This document shows positions 22,845-34,339 of a stretch of DNA of 64,000 nt, piece after piece; the first letter of the stretch is position 1, and each line of letters begins with the position of its first letter. The stretch is from Rhodeus uyekii. Lineage: Eukaryota; Chordata; Actinopteri; Cypriniformes; Acheilognathidae. The position numbers and the translations under genes were made by a program. Below the pieces are notes generated by a model that was given only the letters and a program-made list of their open reading frames with translations, was not told the DNA's origin and ran no database searches. The DNA lies in contig JAWRVZ010000468.1 in assembly GCA_037043235.1 (NCBI GenBank), forward strand, positions 176,016 through 240,015, read 5' to 3'.

Positions 22845-23023
22845 CCTGATGAATGTCTTTTATCCATTTTGCTTCAAAGGTGTGTCAATTAGCTTGATAT
22901 TTTGTATAATCCCAAGACTGAAAGCTTTACATGTCGATTCCTTATTTAATAGTATACATTCATTCTATCATGTATTAAATTAAATGATATTGACAACAAA
23001 ATAATAACCACTGAATAACTCAC

Positions 23024-23227
23024 CTGGTATATTTCCTTCTAAATACTCAAACCACTGCCTTGTGGTGGAGTCTCCCATCAAGTACACAATCTTGTTTTTA
23101 AGACAACTTCCCATTTCTGAAGAATTGAACTGTCTGTTCTTGCACACAAAAGACTTCCAGACGTCTTTCAGATAGAAGCCTGCAGGAACTGGTGTCATAA
23201 AAACAGATCTGCATCCATCCTTTGAGC
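23024..23227 (-). CDS. NXPE family member 3-like, copy B, exon 6 (PC-esterase nucleophile)
   Basis: A 204-nt exon with acceptor ttctttag and donor gtgagt, entering in phase 1 as exon 5 leaves and exiting in phase 1. The translation starts GSKDGCRSVFMTPVPAGFYL, continues VWKSFVCKNRQF and contains IVYLMGDSTTRQWFEYLEG. The GDS triad with RQW is the catalytic-serine motif of the PC-esterase (SGNH-like) domain of NXPE proteins. The preceding intron holds the DIRS element and the following intron holds the ERV. Open, with no damage seen. Confidence 0.88.
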
Positions 23228-23423
23228 CTAAAGAAAATAAATATTTACTTTAAAATACTGTCATAATTATGCAAATTCTGTTAATTCCATTCATTTGATT
23301 TTAAATGACATAGTATCTGTCTTCTGATATATTGTCAGCATATGTTTTAACCATTTGATCATTTTCTACCTGAAAAAATATAAAGAAAAATCAGAAGTCA
23401 GAAATCGTCTCAGGTTACGTAAG

Positions 23424-23588
23424 AGGGAACGAGACACTGCGTCGAGACGCGATTGGGAACGCTTTAGCGTGTATGTCTCTTGAAGCACAGTAAAACCAAC
23501 GTGCGGGCGTGTACGTCGCCGAGATGACGTCATCACGTCATGACCAAGAAGTATAAAGGCACGTCACGACCCGGAAGCGGGTTAGCTT
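23424..23588. repeat. DIRS left inverted terminal repeat
   Basis: Pairs with 28435-28609 almost base for base, including tgacgtcatcacgtcatgac and cccggaagcgggttagctt. The outermost part, gtctcaggttacg, continues to about 23407. Confidence 0.92.
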
Positions 23589-23636
23589 GAACAGTGTCTG
23601 AAACAGGCCGGCATGCCTAGGAGCTGAGGCTGCAAG

Positions 23637-23738
23637 ACGCAGTGTCTCGTTCCCTCTTAGGGAACTATGGTTACGTACGTAACCTGAGACGTTCCCTGTC
23701 AAGGGAACTCGCACTGCGTCGAGACGCGATTGGGAACG
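23637..23738. other. DIRS internal complementary region
   Basis: cagtgtctcgttccctctta is the reverse complement of the left end, and gttccctgtcaagggaactc matches the complement of the right end. An extra 18 bp (gggaactatggttacgta) is present here but absent from the left terminus. In DIRS elements this region serves as template for joining the ends of a circular intermediate. Confidence 0.85.
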
Positions 23739-23793
23739 AGGAATACCCATGCCGCCTCAGCGTACGGGAGTATGCCAAGCGAAACGTAGCTCA

Positions 23794-25311
23794 CTACGAT
23801 AACGCCAAAGATCCCAAGGCGGGGTTTAGGTCTAACTGGTAGAACCTAATAAAGGTATGCGGTGAGGACCAGCCAGCCGCATCACAAATGTCCGCAAGGG
23901 AAGCCCCTGCGAAAAAGGTTTTCGAGGCAGCCATGCTCCGAGTAGAATGAGCTCGGACAGATAGTGGACACTGCTGTCCTGCAAGCTCATAAGCTAAGGA
24001 AATAGACTCAGATATCCATCTGCTCATAGTAGGCTTAGAAGCAGGGGAACCTCTGGGGGCCCCGAAACAGACAAAGATTTGGTCTGACCTACACCACGTG
24101 GCAGTCCTGTGGACCTAGGCGTCCAGTGCTCGCACTGGACAAACCTGGTTCTTTAACTCCTGGTCATGATCAATAAATGGAGGAGGACAAAGAGCCTGTA
24201 GTACTATGTGGCGCATAGGACTAGAAAGCACTTTAGGTACATAACCCGGCCTGGGGTAAAGGAATCCTTTAGCCAAGCCGGGTGAAAACTCTAAACATGA
24301 AGGGGCCACGGAGAGGGCCTGCATGTCGCCAATCCTCTTGAGGGAAGAAATGGCGAGTAGAAAGAGTGTTTTACGGGTAAGGCGCTTATCTGAAATTGCG
24401 TCCAGCGGTTCAAAGGGAGCCTGGGACAAGGCCTGGAGCACCAGGGACAGGTCCCAAGGAGGCACCCTTGAACGTACCACAGGCCTCAGCCTCTGAGTGC
24501 CACGAAGGAAACGAACCATGAGGGGGTCCCTGCCCAAAGAGGCACCACTCAAATGTACGTGGTAAGCAGCTATGGTAGCCATGTAAACCTTTAGTGTGGA
24601 GGGGGACAGCCCTGCCGCGAACTTTTCTTGCAGGAACTCCAGCACGGTGCCAATCTGGCAGGTAACTGGGTTCAGCCGCTTTTCGCAACACCAAGAAGTG
24701 AAAATCTTCCACTTCTGAGCATAAAGTTTCCTCATGGACGGGGCTCTGGAGTGGAGAATGGTCTTCACAACCTCGGCTGAGAGACCAGACTCTATGAGCT
24801 GGGCCCCCTCAGGGGCCAGACCCATAATTTCCACAGTTCTGGGCGAGGATGGAAAATCCTCCCCTGAGCCTGGGACAGGAGGTCCCTCCTGACCGGAATC
24901 TCCCACGGAGTGCCGTCTAGGAGGGACACCAGGTCCGAAAACCACACCCTGCCCGGCCAGCGCGGGGCAACTAGAGTGAGACGGACCTTCTCCCGGCGAA
25001 CATACAGGGGTAGATTTGGCCACCCCTGCCTCATGGCGTCCAGGCCGAGAGGCGCTGGAAGATAAAGGGAGAACCAGAGTGGGCAGTGAGTCGTTTCTTG
25101 AGACGCAAACAGATCCACTTGAGCCTGGCCGAATCTCTCCTAAATCTGCTCCACCACCTGAGTGTGGAGTCGCCACTCCCCAGGCCTCGGCCCCTGCCTC
25201 GACAGGAAGTCTGCCCCCAGGATCTGGGCCCCCGGGATATAGATCGCTCGAAGAGAGAGCAGTTCCCTTTGGGCCCAGAGGAGGATCCTGATCGCCAACT
25301 TGGAAAGTCAA
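23794..25311 (-). pseudogene. DIRS tyrosine recombinase
   Basis: The main part (25311-24115) ends with a recombinase domain: VVKTILHSRAPSMRKLYAQK, FLQEKFAAGLSPSTLKVYMA (SAM-like N-terminal domain), PLDAISDKRLTRKTLFLLAI and SSLKRIGDMQALSV (first catalytic Arg region, here Lys-Arg-Ile). One stop at 24115 separates it from the C-terminal part (24027-23794) with VRAHSTRSMAAS (His-x-x-Arg) and TFIRFYQLDL (catalytic Tyr). Both parts belong to one protein. It would integrate circular cDNA without target duplication. The stop makes this copy defective unless suppressed. Confidence 0.85.
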
Positions 25312-26645
25312 CGAGAACGGAAACCCCCTGGTGGTTCAAGTAGGAGACCACCAACGTATTGTCGGTCCGGACTACTACATGATGGCCTCTGAGGTCAGGG
25401 AAGAATGCCCATAGCGCCATCCAGGCAGCCATCGTTTCCAAGGCGTTGATATGCCAGGAGAGATGTGCCTGTCCCATGGACCTTGGGCCGAGCGGTCCCT
25501 CAGGTCCGCCCCCCATCCCGAGCGGGACGCATCTGTCGACAGCATGTGCGGTGACAGATGGGCCCCAGTGCGAGCTTCTGGGAAAGAAACCAGTTCTCCT
25601 TCCACGGATGCAAGGCTCGAAGGCATCGCCTTGAAACCTTGATCAGAAGGAAGGGGTTGTCCCTCGGGGAAAACCCTCTGGTTTTGAGCCGCCACTGCAA
25701 GGGTCTCATGTGGAGCAGGCAGAGTGGGATAACACTGGACGCTGCCGCCATGAGACCCAACACTCTCTGGAAGTGTCTGTACAGTGACTAGCTGGCCTAG
25801 CTTGATATTCTGGACTGTGGGCAAAACAGTAGCAATGCGCACGAGGAAGAGCCGTCCGCATCCTATGTAAGCGAGAGTGACATCTCGATGCCAGACTGCT
25901 ACCTGCCGTGACTGAGAAAAGGGATCAACAGATCGTTGATGAGACACAGCCCAGAATCGTGGAGCTAGGGAAGCTAGTCCCTAATGTCTGGGAGAAAAGT
26001 CCGACAGACCTTATCCTGAGCGATCCCTCAGGACCGCCCAAAACCCATGAGAGAGGTATCTGTCGACGGCATATGCAGTGACAGAGTGCTCACAGTGTGG
26101 GCCTTTTATGAGACGAGAACCAGAATTGCTCCCACATACCTGAGGTGCGTAGGCATTGCCTCGTGACCTTGATAGTGTGGAAGCGGTTTCCTCGGGGAAA
26201 ACCTTCTGGTTCTGAACCACCACTGAAGGGGCCACATGTACAGACGACCGAGTGGATCACACTGGAAGCTGTTACCATGATGCCCAGCAGTCTCGACTGC
26301 TCAGTGAGTGATTGGTCTAGCTTTTGCTATTGACTGCTGGTGGGATGATGTCGATGAGCACGGGTGAAAGCCGTTCTGGCAACGACACAGAATCCCAACA
26401 ACGCTTCGGAAGGTGGCTCCCAAATGAGGATACAACACCTTCTTACTTACATACAGTCTGAGCCCCAGCTCCTTCCAGTGAGCAAGAACGACATCTCGAT
26501 GCCAAACTGCTACCAGAATCAACCAAACATTGATGAAATCTGATGAAATCAGAAACCTTGAAGGTGCAGGGTAAAAGCTAGACTGAACAGAAGAACCAGA
26601 CCGAAGCCCGTAAACTCTGGCTGGGAACTCCAGCTGAGCGTTCAC
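25031..26645 (-). pseudogene. DIRS reverse transcriptase and RNase H, degraded
   Basis: RNase H is at about 25516-25320: HINALETMAAWMALWAFFPD, then GHHVVVRTDNTLVVSYLNHQ, with the catalytic Asp in RTDN. Upstream, 25947-25500 and 26645-26301 hold RT scraps (HRDVVLAHWKELGLRLYVSK, and the junction LSTDASRSGWGA that opens RNase H). A segment of this region (about 25660-25790) recurs in diverged form at about 26190-26320 and 26970-27090, so part of the gene has been duplicated in tandem. No intact polymerase frame remains. Confidence 0.7.
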
Positions 26646-27089
26646 TTCTGTTACATAACCAGAGCCTGCTCGGGGGCTACCACTCGGGCAGGCACCCTGG
26701 ATGTTATTGCAAGACCCATTGGGACAAAACCGTACTCCAATAAGGTAACCAGCCTCTCGAGGCTGGCCTCTGGTATTTCTATTTATAGAACATCCGCTCC
26801 AGGGCCCTGCTTGCAGGGGAAACCTGGAGTGAGAGCTCTAAGACCCTCCTCAGAGGGGGCGACCTCCCAAGCGCCACCAGAAGTATGGGTGGAGACTAGA
26901 GAGTCCCGCCTCGGACCTGAGTGCCTGGCTCCCTCGGGATACCAACGCAGCACAGTGTCCAAAAAACCTCCCCATGGGAAAGGTTCAGAGCCACTAGTGA
27001 AGGGAACACAAGTACAGGTGACTGAGTGCATAGCACTGGAAACTCTGTCTTGACGCCCAGCAGCCTCAGCTGCTCAGTGAGTGACTGGC

Positions 27090-28229
27090 CATTCCTAAAA
27101 CGTGCATGACCTGGTTCCCTCGGGACACCAGGCACGCAGTTAATCGTTAAAGGGTGCTTGCCCAGGCAGTCCCCTCGGAGACTGCCAGGTGAGAGTGGAG
27201 CGACAGCGAGCACAGTGCGCTCATGCACCGGCTACGCATGCCCCAATCGCTGGTGAGTAAGATCCTCATCAATGTGACACTTACAACATCCAGTTCCTCA
27301 GAACTGGATAGCTGCAGTATCCCCTTAGGCTGACAAATCCAATTGCGATCCTCATGGTCGAGACAGCCGCTGAGCCTCAGCAACAGCGGGACCGGAACCA
27401 CGGGTACCGCGAGCCTGAGCGACTTCCTCAAAAGACGCCAGGCAGGATCGCTATGCAAGTAGGACCTCCTCATCAGCATCGATACTAACAACGTCCAGTT
27501 CCTCGGAACTGGATAGCTGCAGTATCACCTCGTCAGGGTCGGAAGAAACCGCCACAGGGCGTGCTTCCGGTTCCTGAACGAGGCCAGACCTGCCAGGTAA
27601 GGGTGGAGAAAAGGCCACGCCCATCTCCGGGACCCCTCTGACAAGTCCTTCTGCGACCCCCATGATCGCACGCAGCCGCCGCGGGACCGGAACCACGAGG
27701 GCCGCTAGCCTGGGCGGTTTCCTCGAAAACCACCAGGCGGGATCAGAGCGTTTGCAAACAATCTGCACAATCAGTACCCTCGAGCGCTGATCGTGCATGC
27801 TCCTCAGTTGTAAGCATATTAATGGCACAAAGTGAATACAACGCCCAACTCCTCAGAGCTGGGTTGTTGTTATTCAAGTCGGAAGAAACCGCACAGGGTG
27901 TGCTTCCGGAACTTGAGAAGTCCCCGCGATAGGGATCGCCGCTGAGCCTCAGCTGCAGCAGGACCTAAACCGCGAGTCTGAACGGTCTCCTCGAAGACTG
28001 TCAGACAGGAATGGCAACCTACACAGTCGACGCCCTCGAGCGCGGACCATGTAAGATTAGCCCTCCCCCGCACCTTCCAGTGAGCGAGAACCACACCTCG
28101 ATGCTGAACTGCTAACTGCCATGACTGAGCCATGATGAGGCTCAGAACATGGATATCTTGAAGGCGCAGTGCCCAAGCCTTAACGAAGGTGCAGTTGGTA
28201 AGTTTGCAATATCCGCGCACTTTTCTCAA
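27090..28229 (-). pseudogene. DIRS gag-like region with tandem duplicated blocks
   Basis: Three diverged copies of one block are present near 27265-27335, 27470-27560 and 27825-27910. The first two encode LQLSSSEELDVVS followed by an acidic tail, like the start of fish DIRS gag proteins. The third is degraded (caactcctcagagctggg). No single long frame survives. Function is inferred from position before RT. Confidence 0.55.
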
Positions 28230-28304
28230 TCACACGTGAAATCCCTTTTCTTTTAAACTAGACTCGGGGCATGCGTGCCAGCAAATAAATAAAAATAAAT
28301 AAAT

Positions 28305-28407
<103 letters not shown>

Positions 28408-28434
28408 AGCTTTGAGCGCTGTTGAAGACACAAA

Positions 28435-28609
28435 AAGCTAACCCGCTTCCGGGTCGTGACGTGCCTTTATACTCCTTGGTCATGACGTGATGACGTCATC
28501 TCGGCGACGTACACGCCCGCACGTTGGTTTTATTGTGCTTCAAGAGACATACACGCTAAAGCGTTCCCAATCGCGTCTCGACGCAGTGCGAGTTCCCTTG
28601 ACAGGGAAC
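28435..28609. repeat. DIRS right inverted terminal repeat
   Basis: Reverse complement of 23424-23588, with extra outer bases (ttcccttgacagggaac) that match the internal complementary region. Confidence 0.92.
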
Positions 28610-28673
28610 ATTATTTTTATGCTTAGAGAAAAGGAAAACAAAATAGATTGATAGATTGATAGATTTGAAATCC

Positions 28674-28675
<2 letters not shown>

Positions 28676-28733
<58 letters not shown>
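28676..28733. repeat. (GT)n microsatellite
   Basis: About 29 GT units, just outside the DIRS element. Confidence 0.95.
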
Positions 28734-28734
<1 letters not shown>

Positions 28735-28739
28735 CAATG

Positions 28740-29690
28740 GTTTTGATTGGCACATGTTGAAGTTGTCTACCTGGCTGCTTTTCAAATTCATGTTACTTGT
28801 TGCATGTTGGTATTGTACTGTGTTTGGTTTGGTACCAGCCTGTTGCTTTATTTTTATTTTCTTGTTTGTTACAAGTTATACCATTTTGGATATCGTTTTC
28901 ATTTATGTACAGGAACTGTAGGAAGGTTGGTGCCATTTTGTTTTGTGAACCCTTTTCTCCTGTGTTTTGACCTTAGAGGGAGTTAGTGTAAATACTTGTA
29001 CTTTGTTTTCTTTTCTTTGTATATTTAGAAAGAGGTTAACTCCCAGTTAGATGACCTGTTTTGTTTATTATTTTGGCCTTTACCCCCTTCTGAAGAGATT
29101 GTTCCTCCTAAGTTGTATTGTTTTTGTGATTAATCTTGAGTTTGTAAATAAATTACTACTTTGAGTTGACTTCATGGTGTTTATACTTGGCAGAGCCAAC
29201 CTTAAATACACCAAACGTTGCCATGTTATGTCCCTGATCCCCTAGACCAAGTGTGGGACGTAACAACTCTATCAAGCTATAATGTTATTTACTTTAGTTT
29301 TCTCTATTTATAATTTTGTCTTTCCCCCTCCTGCTATCTCTTGTTGTGTTGTCTTGTATTGGTTCTTGTCCTGCTTCATGTGTTCTCTCTGGTCACTGAC
29401 TCTCCTGACCTTGCAGTTAGTCTAGTGCTACGTCAAGTCTAATCACCAAGTGTCAAACCTCTGGTTCCCTGAGATGCTGCCTTCTATATCATTGGCCATT
29501 TAGCCACGATCATCCAGTTCTCCCGTTGTGTCTTCTCCTATTGTTTTGGATTTGTTCACACCTCGCTATTCTTGCGCTTGGTTTATTTTTTTGTTGATAA
29601 ATATCCCTCCTTTTCATTCTGTGTCTAGATATTCTGTCTCAGAATCATGACGGGATTGGGATACGTTTCGCGGCTATGAATAACTTAAAT
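28740..29690. other. Gene-free stretch, possibly an old LTR
   Basis: No coding sequence. A T-rich region with gtaaataaattactactttg near 29140-29160 followed by text ending gggacgtaaca at about 29270 resembles the 3' end of a fish gypsy LTR, but no partner LTR was seen. The remainder to 29690 holds nothing I recognise. Confidence 0.3.
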
Positions 29691-29919
29691 TCATAGTTTT
29701 GTTATCACATGAACCTGTTTGTTTTACTTTTTTTTTTTATAAACCTAATTTGCAAGTGGATCATCCTAAATCCAGCTTTCATTTAATACAGTATTACAAT
29801 CAAATTAAATTTATATATATTAAACAAATTAAAAGTGTAAAAAAGCAAGATGAATACTCAATTGCAGCTTGTAGTTTCCATTTACTTTTCCAAACAGGAA
29901 ATGGAATGTCTAAACATAC

Positions 29920-31065
29920 CAATGTCTGCAGTGTTGGGAAGAATATTTATGATTTGTGTGTCTCCAGTAATCCCAATATTTGTTATTGTCCTGTGAAGAA
30001 ATAATAATAATAGTAACAGTTGTTTTAAAAAATATATACAATAATACAAGTTTATAGTACAATTTCCTTTGAAACTGATTTTGAATCGATTCCCACTTAC
30101 TTTGTGAAAATCTCCTTCTCAAATGGATTTAATGGGTCTTCAAAATCTCCTGCTGAGTGATGAACCAGTTTGTCACAAGAAAGTTTCTTCGGTCTCTCAC
30201 ACTGCCACACCGTTCCTGTTTTTCTATCCTTATACTCACAGCAGCAGTCGCCTTTCCTCCAACTTCCATCTGCACCCCACTTAAGATTACATTCCACTAC
30301 TTCACTGATCCTGGTTTTATTGGGTCCTAGACCTTCAAAGTAGCCCTTATAGTGTGTGCGTGGGAATGAGGACTCCCTATATTTTTTCATAATCTGCACA
30401 ACCTCACTGGAGCGCTCAAGACGTACATGAACTTGTGCCTGACCTTCCCAGGGCAGAAGAAGAGCAACAGAGTAAGTCCCATTACGGTGATCCACAACCT
30501 CCCCGTACACACTCGCCTTCAAGAAGAATGGAGAAGGTAAACATGTAATGCAGAAAACTAATGTCTGTAGTTAAAGCAAGCTTATAAACCTAAACATAAA
30601 ATTAATTTGTAATATTTAGTAAATAAACCAACTAACTGTTAAATCAAACTTAATGTTATTTTTTTTATATAAAACATTTATAAAACATTTATCAAATAAA
30701 CACACCTTTAGTTCTGAATTGAAAAGCTTTGCTTTGAAAAAATCTCCTCCATATCTTTTCAGGTTCTTGTTGTGGTCTCTGGCTGTGATGGTAACGGAGA
30801 TCTTTTCTCCCACTCTGTAACTCTCCTTGAGTCCCACAATAGAGAATGATGAGTGGACTGGACTGGTGCTCTGATTCAGATGAGTGATTTCTTGATCTGG
30901 ACTGGGCCAATCCAGAGCCTTCTGTAGTCTTTCCCACTCTTCTTCACTGATTCCCATGTCAAGAGTAGATATTGTGGATGAATCGTTATTAATTTGAATA
31001 ACTTGTTTAGGTCTGGGGGACTGAATTGGCCTTCTTTGGATCCCACCATTCAATCCCCATAGAAC
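29920..31065 (-). CDS. NXPE family member 3-like, copy B, exons 3-5
   Basis: Exon 3 is 31065-30706 (360 nt), exon 4 is 30516-30101 (416 nt) and exon 5 is 29990-29920 (71 nt). Lengths, phases and splice sites match copy A exactly. The product has VLWGLNGGIQRRPIQ, MGISEEEWERL, YRVGEKISVTITARD, TYSVALLLPWEGQAQVHV, GDCCCEY and finally ITGDTQIINILPNTADIG. This is the neurexophilin-like half. Potential N-glycosylation sites (N-x-S/T) include NQS and NGT. All three exons are open. The acceptor of exon 3 (ttgtattcag) is only about 20 bp from the tail of the LINE at 31086, so the branch-point region was partly replaced. Confidence 0.9.
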
Positions 31066-31088
31066 CTGAATACAAAATAAACATTTTA

Positions 31089-31174
31089 GGCAAGGCAAGG
31101 CAAGGCAAGGCAAGGCAAGGCAAGGCAAGGCAAGGCAAGGCAAGGCAAGGCAAGGCAAGGCAAGGCAAGGCAAG
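31089..31174. repeat. (GGCAA)n tandem repeat, LINE 3' tail
   Basis: About 17 pentamers. On the LINE strand it reads (CTTGC)n and directly follows the 3'UTR, as in L2/CR1 LINEs with microsatellite tails. Confidence 0.93.
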
Positions 31175-31325
31175 TTTATTTGTATAGCACATTTCATACA
31201 CAATGGTAATTCAAAGTGCTTTACATAAAGAAGAATGATAAAAGTAAAACATTAAAAATGATTAAAAGAATAAAAAGATAATACGTATGAAATAAAATGC
31301 AAACAGTTCGGACATAGCACAGTGC

Positions 31326-34300
31326 TCAATCTGCAAATGCATAGGTAAAAAGATGTGTTTTGAGTCTTGATTTGAATGTGTGTACTGTTGGAGCACACCT
31401 GATCTCTTCTGGAAGCTGGTTCCAGCTGCGGCTGGCGTAACAGCTAAAAGCAGACTCTCCTTGCTTTGAGTGAACCCTGGGTATTACTAAGTGACTTGAT
31501 CCTGATGATCTTAGTGATCTGTTAGGTTTATATTCTATGAGCATATCTGCAATGTATTGAGGTCCTAGGCCATTGAGTGATTTATAAACAAGTAACAGTA
31601 CTTTAAAATTAATTCTAAATGTAACTGGAAGCCAGTGCAAGGACCTAAGGACTGGTGTGATGTGTTCATATTTTCTGGTTCTGCTCAGAATCCTGGCAGC
31701 AGTGTTCTGTACGAGCTGCAGCTGTCTTATGGTCTTTTTGGGAAGGCCGGTGAGGAGCCCATTACAATAATCCACCCTGCTGGTGATGAAAGCATGAACA
31801 AGTTTCTCTAAGTCTTGATTGGAGACAAAGCATCTAATTCTTGCAATATTTTTGAGATGATAATATGCTGATTTAGTTATTGTTTTTACATGGCTACTGA
31901 AACTCAGGTCTGACTCCAAAATCACACCAAGATTCCTGACCTGATTTTTAGTTGTTTGACCCCTAGAGTGAAGGTATGCGTTCACTTTGAGAACTTCATC
32001 TTTGTTTCCAAATGCAATGACTTCAGTTTTGTCTTTGTTTAACTGAAGGAAGTTTAGGCACATCCAGTTTTTAATTTCATCAATGAATTGACACAGGGAG
32101 TCAATGGGGCTGTAATCATTAGGTGATAACGCGAGGTAAATCTGGGTGTCATCTGCATAGCTGTGATATGCAATTTGGTTCTTTCTCATTATTTGGCTCA
32201 GTGGCAGCATATATAAGTTGAACAGGAGGGGTGCAAGTATTGAACCTTGAGGGACTCCGCATGTCATGGATGTCCACTCAGACTTATGGTCACCGATACT
32301 CACATAATAACCTCTCCCTTCTAAGTATGACCTGAACCATTTAAGAACCATCTCAGAAAGCCCAACCCAGTTTTCCAGCCTGTCAAGGAATATGTTGTGA
32401 TCTATGGTGTCAAACGCAGCACTGAGGTCGAGTAAAACCAGCACTGATAATTTACCTGAATCTGTGTTAAGACGAATATCATTTATTATCTTTATGAGTG
32501 CTGTCTCTGTGCTGTGATGTGGTCGGAAACCAGACTGAAAGTTGTCAAAGTAACATTCAAGCTTAAGAACTTGTTCAGCTGATTGAAAACAACTTTTTCA
32601 ATGATCTTGCCAATGAAAGGTAGATTTGAGATTGGTCTGTAATTGCTCAATATGATGTTGTCCAGATTGCTCTTTTTCAGAAGGGGCTTAACAACTGCAG
32701 TTTTTAGGGAATTTGGAAAAGTCCCAGAAAGAAGTGAGGCATTTACCACTTCTAGGATATCTGCTTCTAAACAGTTAAACACGCTTTTGAAAAAAGATGT
32801 GGGAAGTATGTCAAGGGCGCAGGTTGATGTTTTAAGGTGCTGTTCTGTTTCTTCCAAAATTTTACCATCAATTGCTTCGAAAACAGACATAATAGCTACT
32901 TTCTGAGATTGTGGTCTGATCTGTTTTACCCCAGTGCAGCTCAAGGTTGTGCTGATCGCCTTTCTGATATTATTTATTTTCTCAGAGAAGAAGGATGCAA
33001 ACTCACAGCATTTGCTGTCTGAGAGCATTTCACTGGGAATCTGACTTGGGGGATTTGTTAGTCTCTCTACAGTAGCAAAAAGAGTGCGGGTGTTGTTTAA
33101 GTTTCTGTTTATAATATTTGAGAAGAAGGTCTGTCTAGCTTTGCCTAGTTCCACATTGAAAGCATGAAGGTTATCTTTATAGATGTTATAGTGGATTTCA
33201 AGATTTGTCTTTCGCCACATGCGCTCAGCTTTTCTGCATTGTCTTTTCATATTTTGCACTGCTGTTGAATTCCTCCACGGTGCTTTTTGTCTGCCACTCT
33301 TCTTCCTGACTTTCACAGGAGCAATGTTATCAATAACATTCTGAACTTTTGAGTTAAAAGAATCAAGAAGAAAATCAACAGAGTCTGCAGATATGCTTGG
33401 TGTTAAAGATATAGCCTTCATAAACAGAGCACTAGTATTCTCATTTAAGCATCGCTTTTTGACCAAGATAGATCTAGCTTCAACAGTCGGAGAGATCAAT
33501 ATATCAAAGAAAATACAGAAATGATCTGATAGAGCTACATCCTTAATGACAATGGATGAGATGTTTAGACCCTTACTGATAATTAAATCTAGTGTATGTC
33601 CTCGATTGTGTGTGGGTCTATGTACATGCTGAGTCAGATCAAAAGTATTCAAAACTGTTAGAATTTCTTTTGCCATTTTGGATTCTGCATTTTCTATGTG
33701 GATGTTAAAGTCCCCAGTAATAGCAAGACAGTCAAACTCTGAGGAAGTTGCTGATAACAGTTCTGTAAAGTCCTCCACAAAGGCTGGAGAGTATTTTGGA
33801 GGCCTGTAAATGACTAAAAGTAGAATGCGAGGAGCACCTTTTAACACAATACCCAAATATTCAAAAGACAAGTAATCACCAAATGTCACTTGCTTGCATT
33901 GATAGACATCTTTAAATAGAGCAGCTTCACCTCCACTTCTCCTAACATCTCTGCAGACACTCATAAAAGTAAAGTTGGGAGGGGCTGTTTCATTCAGGAT
34001 TGTTGAACTGCAACTGTCTTCAAGCCATGTTTCATTTAGAAGCATAAAATCTAGATTGTTTGTGGTTATTAAGTCATTGACTAGAAGTGATTTATTTTTA
34101 AGTGAACGGATGTTTAAAAGTGCTAACTTAACAGTCTTACTTTCTGTCTCTACAGTAATCTTAGTTTGGCGTGCAATATGCAGCAGATTAAGTGGATTTG
34201 CCAAACGGTTTGAGAAGGCCTTTGGCTTTCTATCACGTAATAAAACTGAAATAGCGAAAGCAACAGGCACACTGGGTTCCCGCTTGTTCTGTAAACATTT

Positions 34301-34339
34301 GATAAAGTCACTGTTATCATAGCGGGGACCCGGCACACA
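31326..34339 (-). pseudogene. LINE ORF2: AP endonuclease and reverse transcriptase
   Basis: N-terminal endonuclease: LLNIRSLKNKS, DFMLLNETWLEDSC, IVLKGAPRILLLVIYRPPKY, AITGDFNIH, HTLDLIIS and VALSDHFCI, i.e. the metal-binding Glu, the GDFN Asp/Asn and the SDH catalytic set. RT follows: VVKPLLKKSNLD, NYRPISNLPFIGKIIEKVV, then after a frameshift near 32560 LVLLDLSAAFDTIDHNI, SYLEGRGYYVSIG, GVPQGSILAPLLF and the catalytic YADDTQIY, with a C-terminal LHWLPVTFRINFKVLLLVYK tail. ORF2 is in the same frame as ORF1, directly after its TGA. The product nicks target DNA and copies its RNA there. One indel breaks it. Confidence 0.88.
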
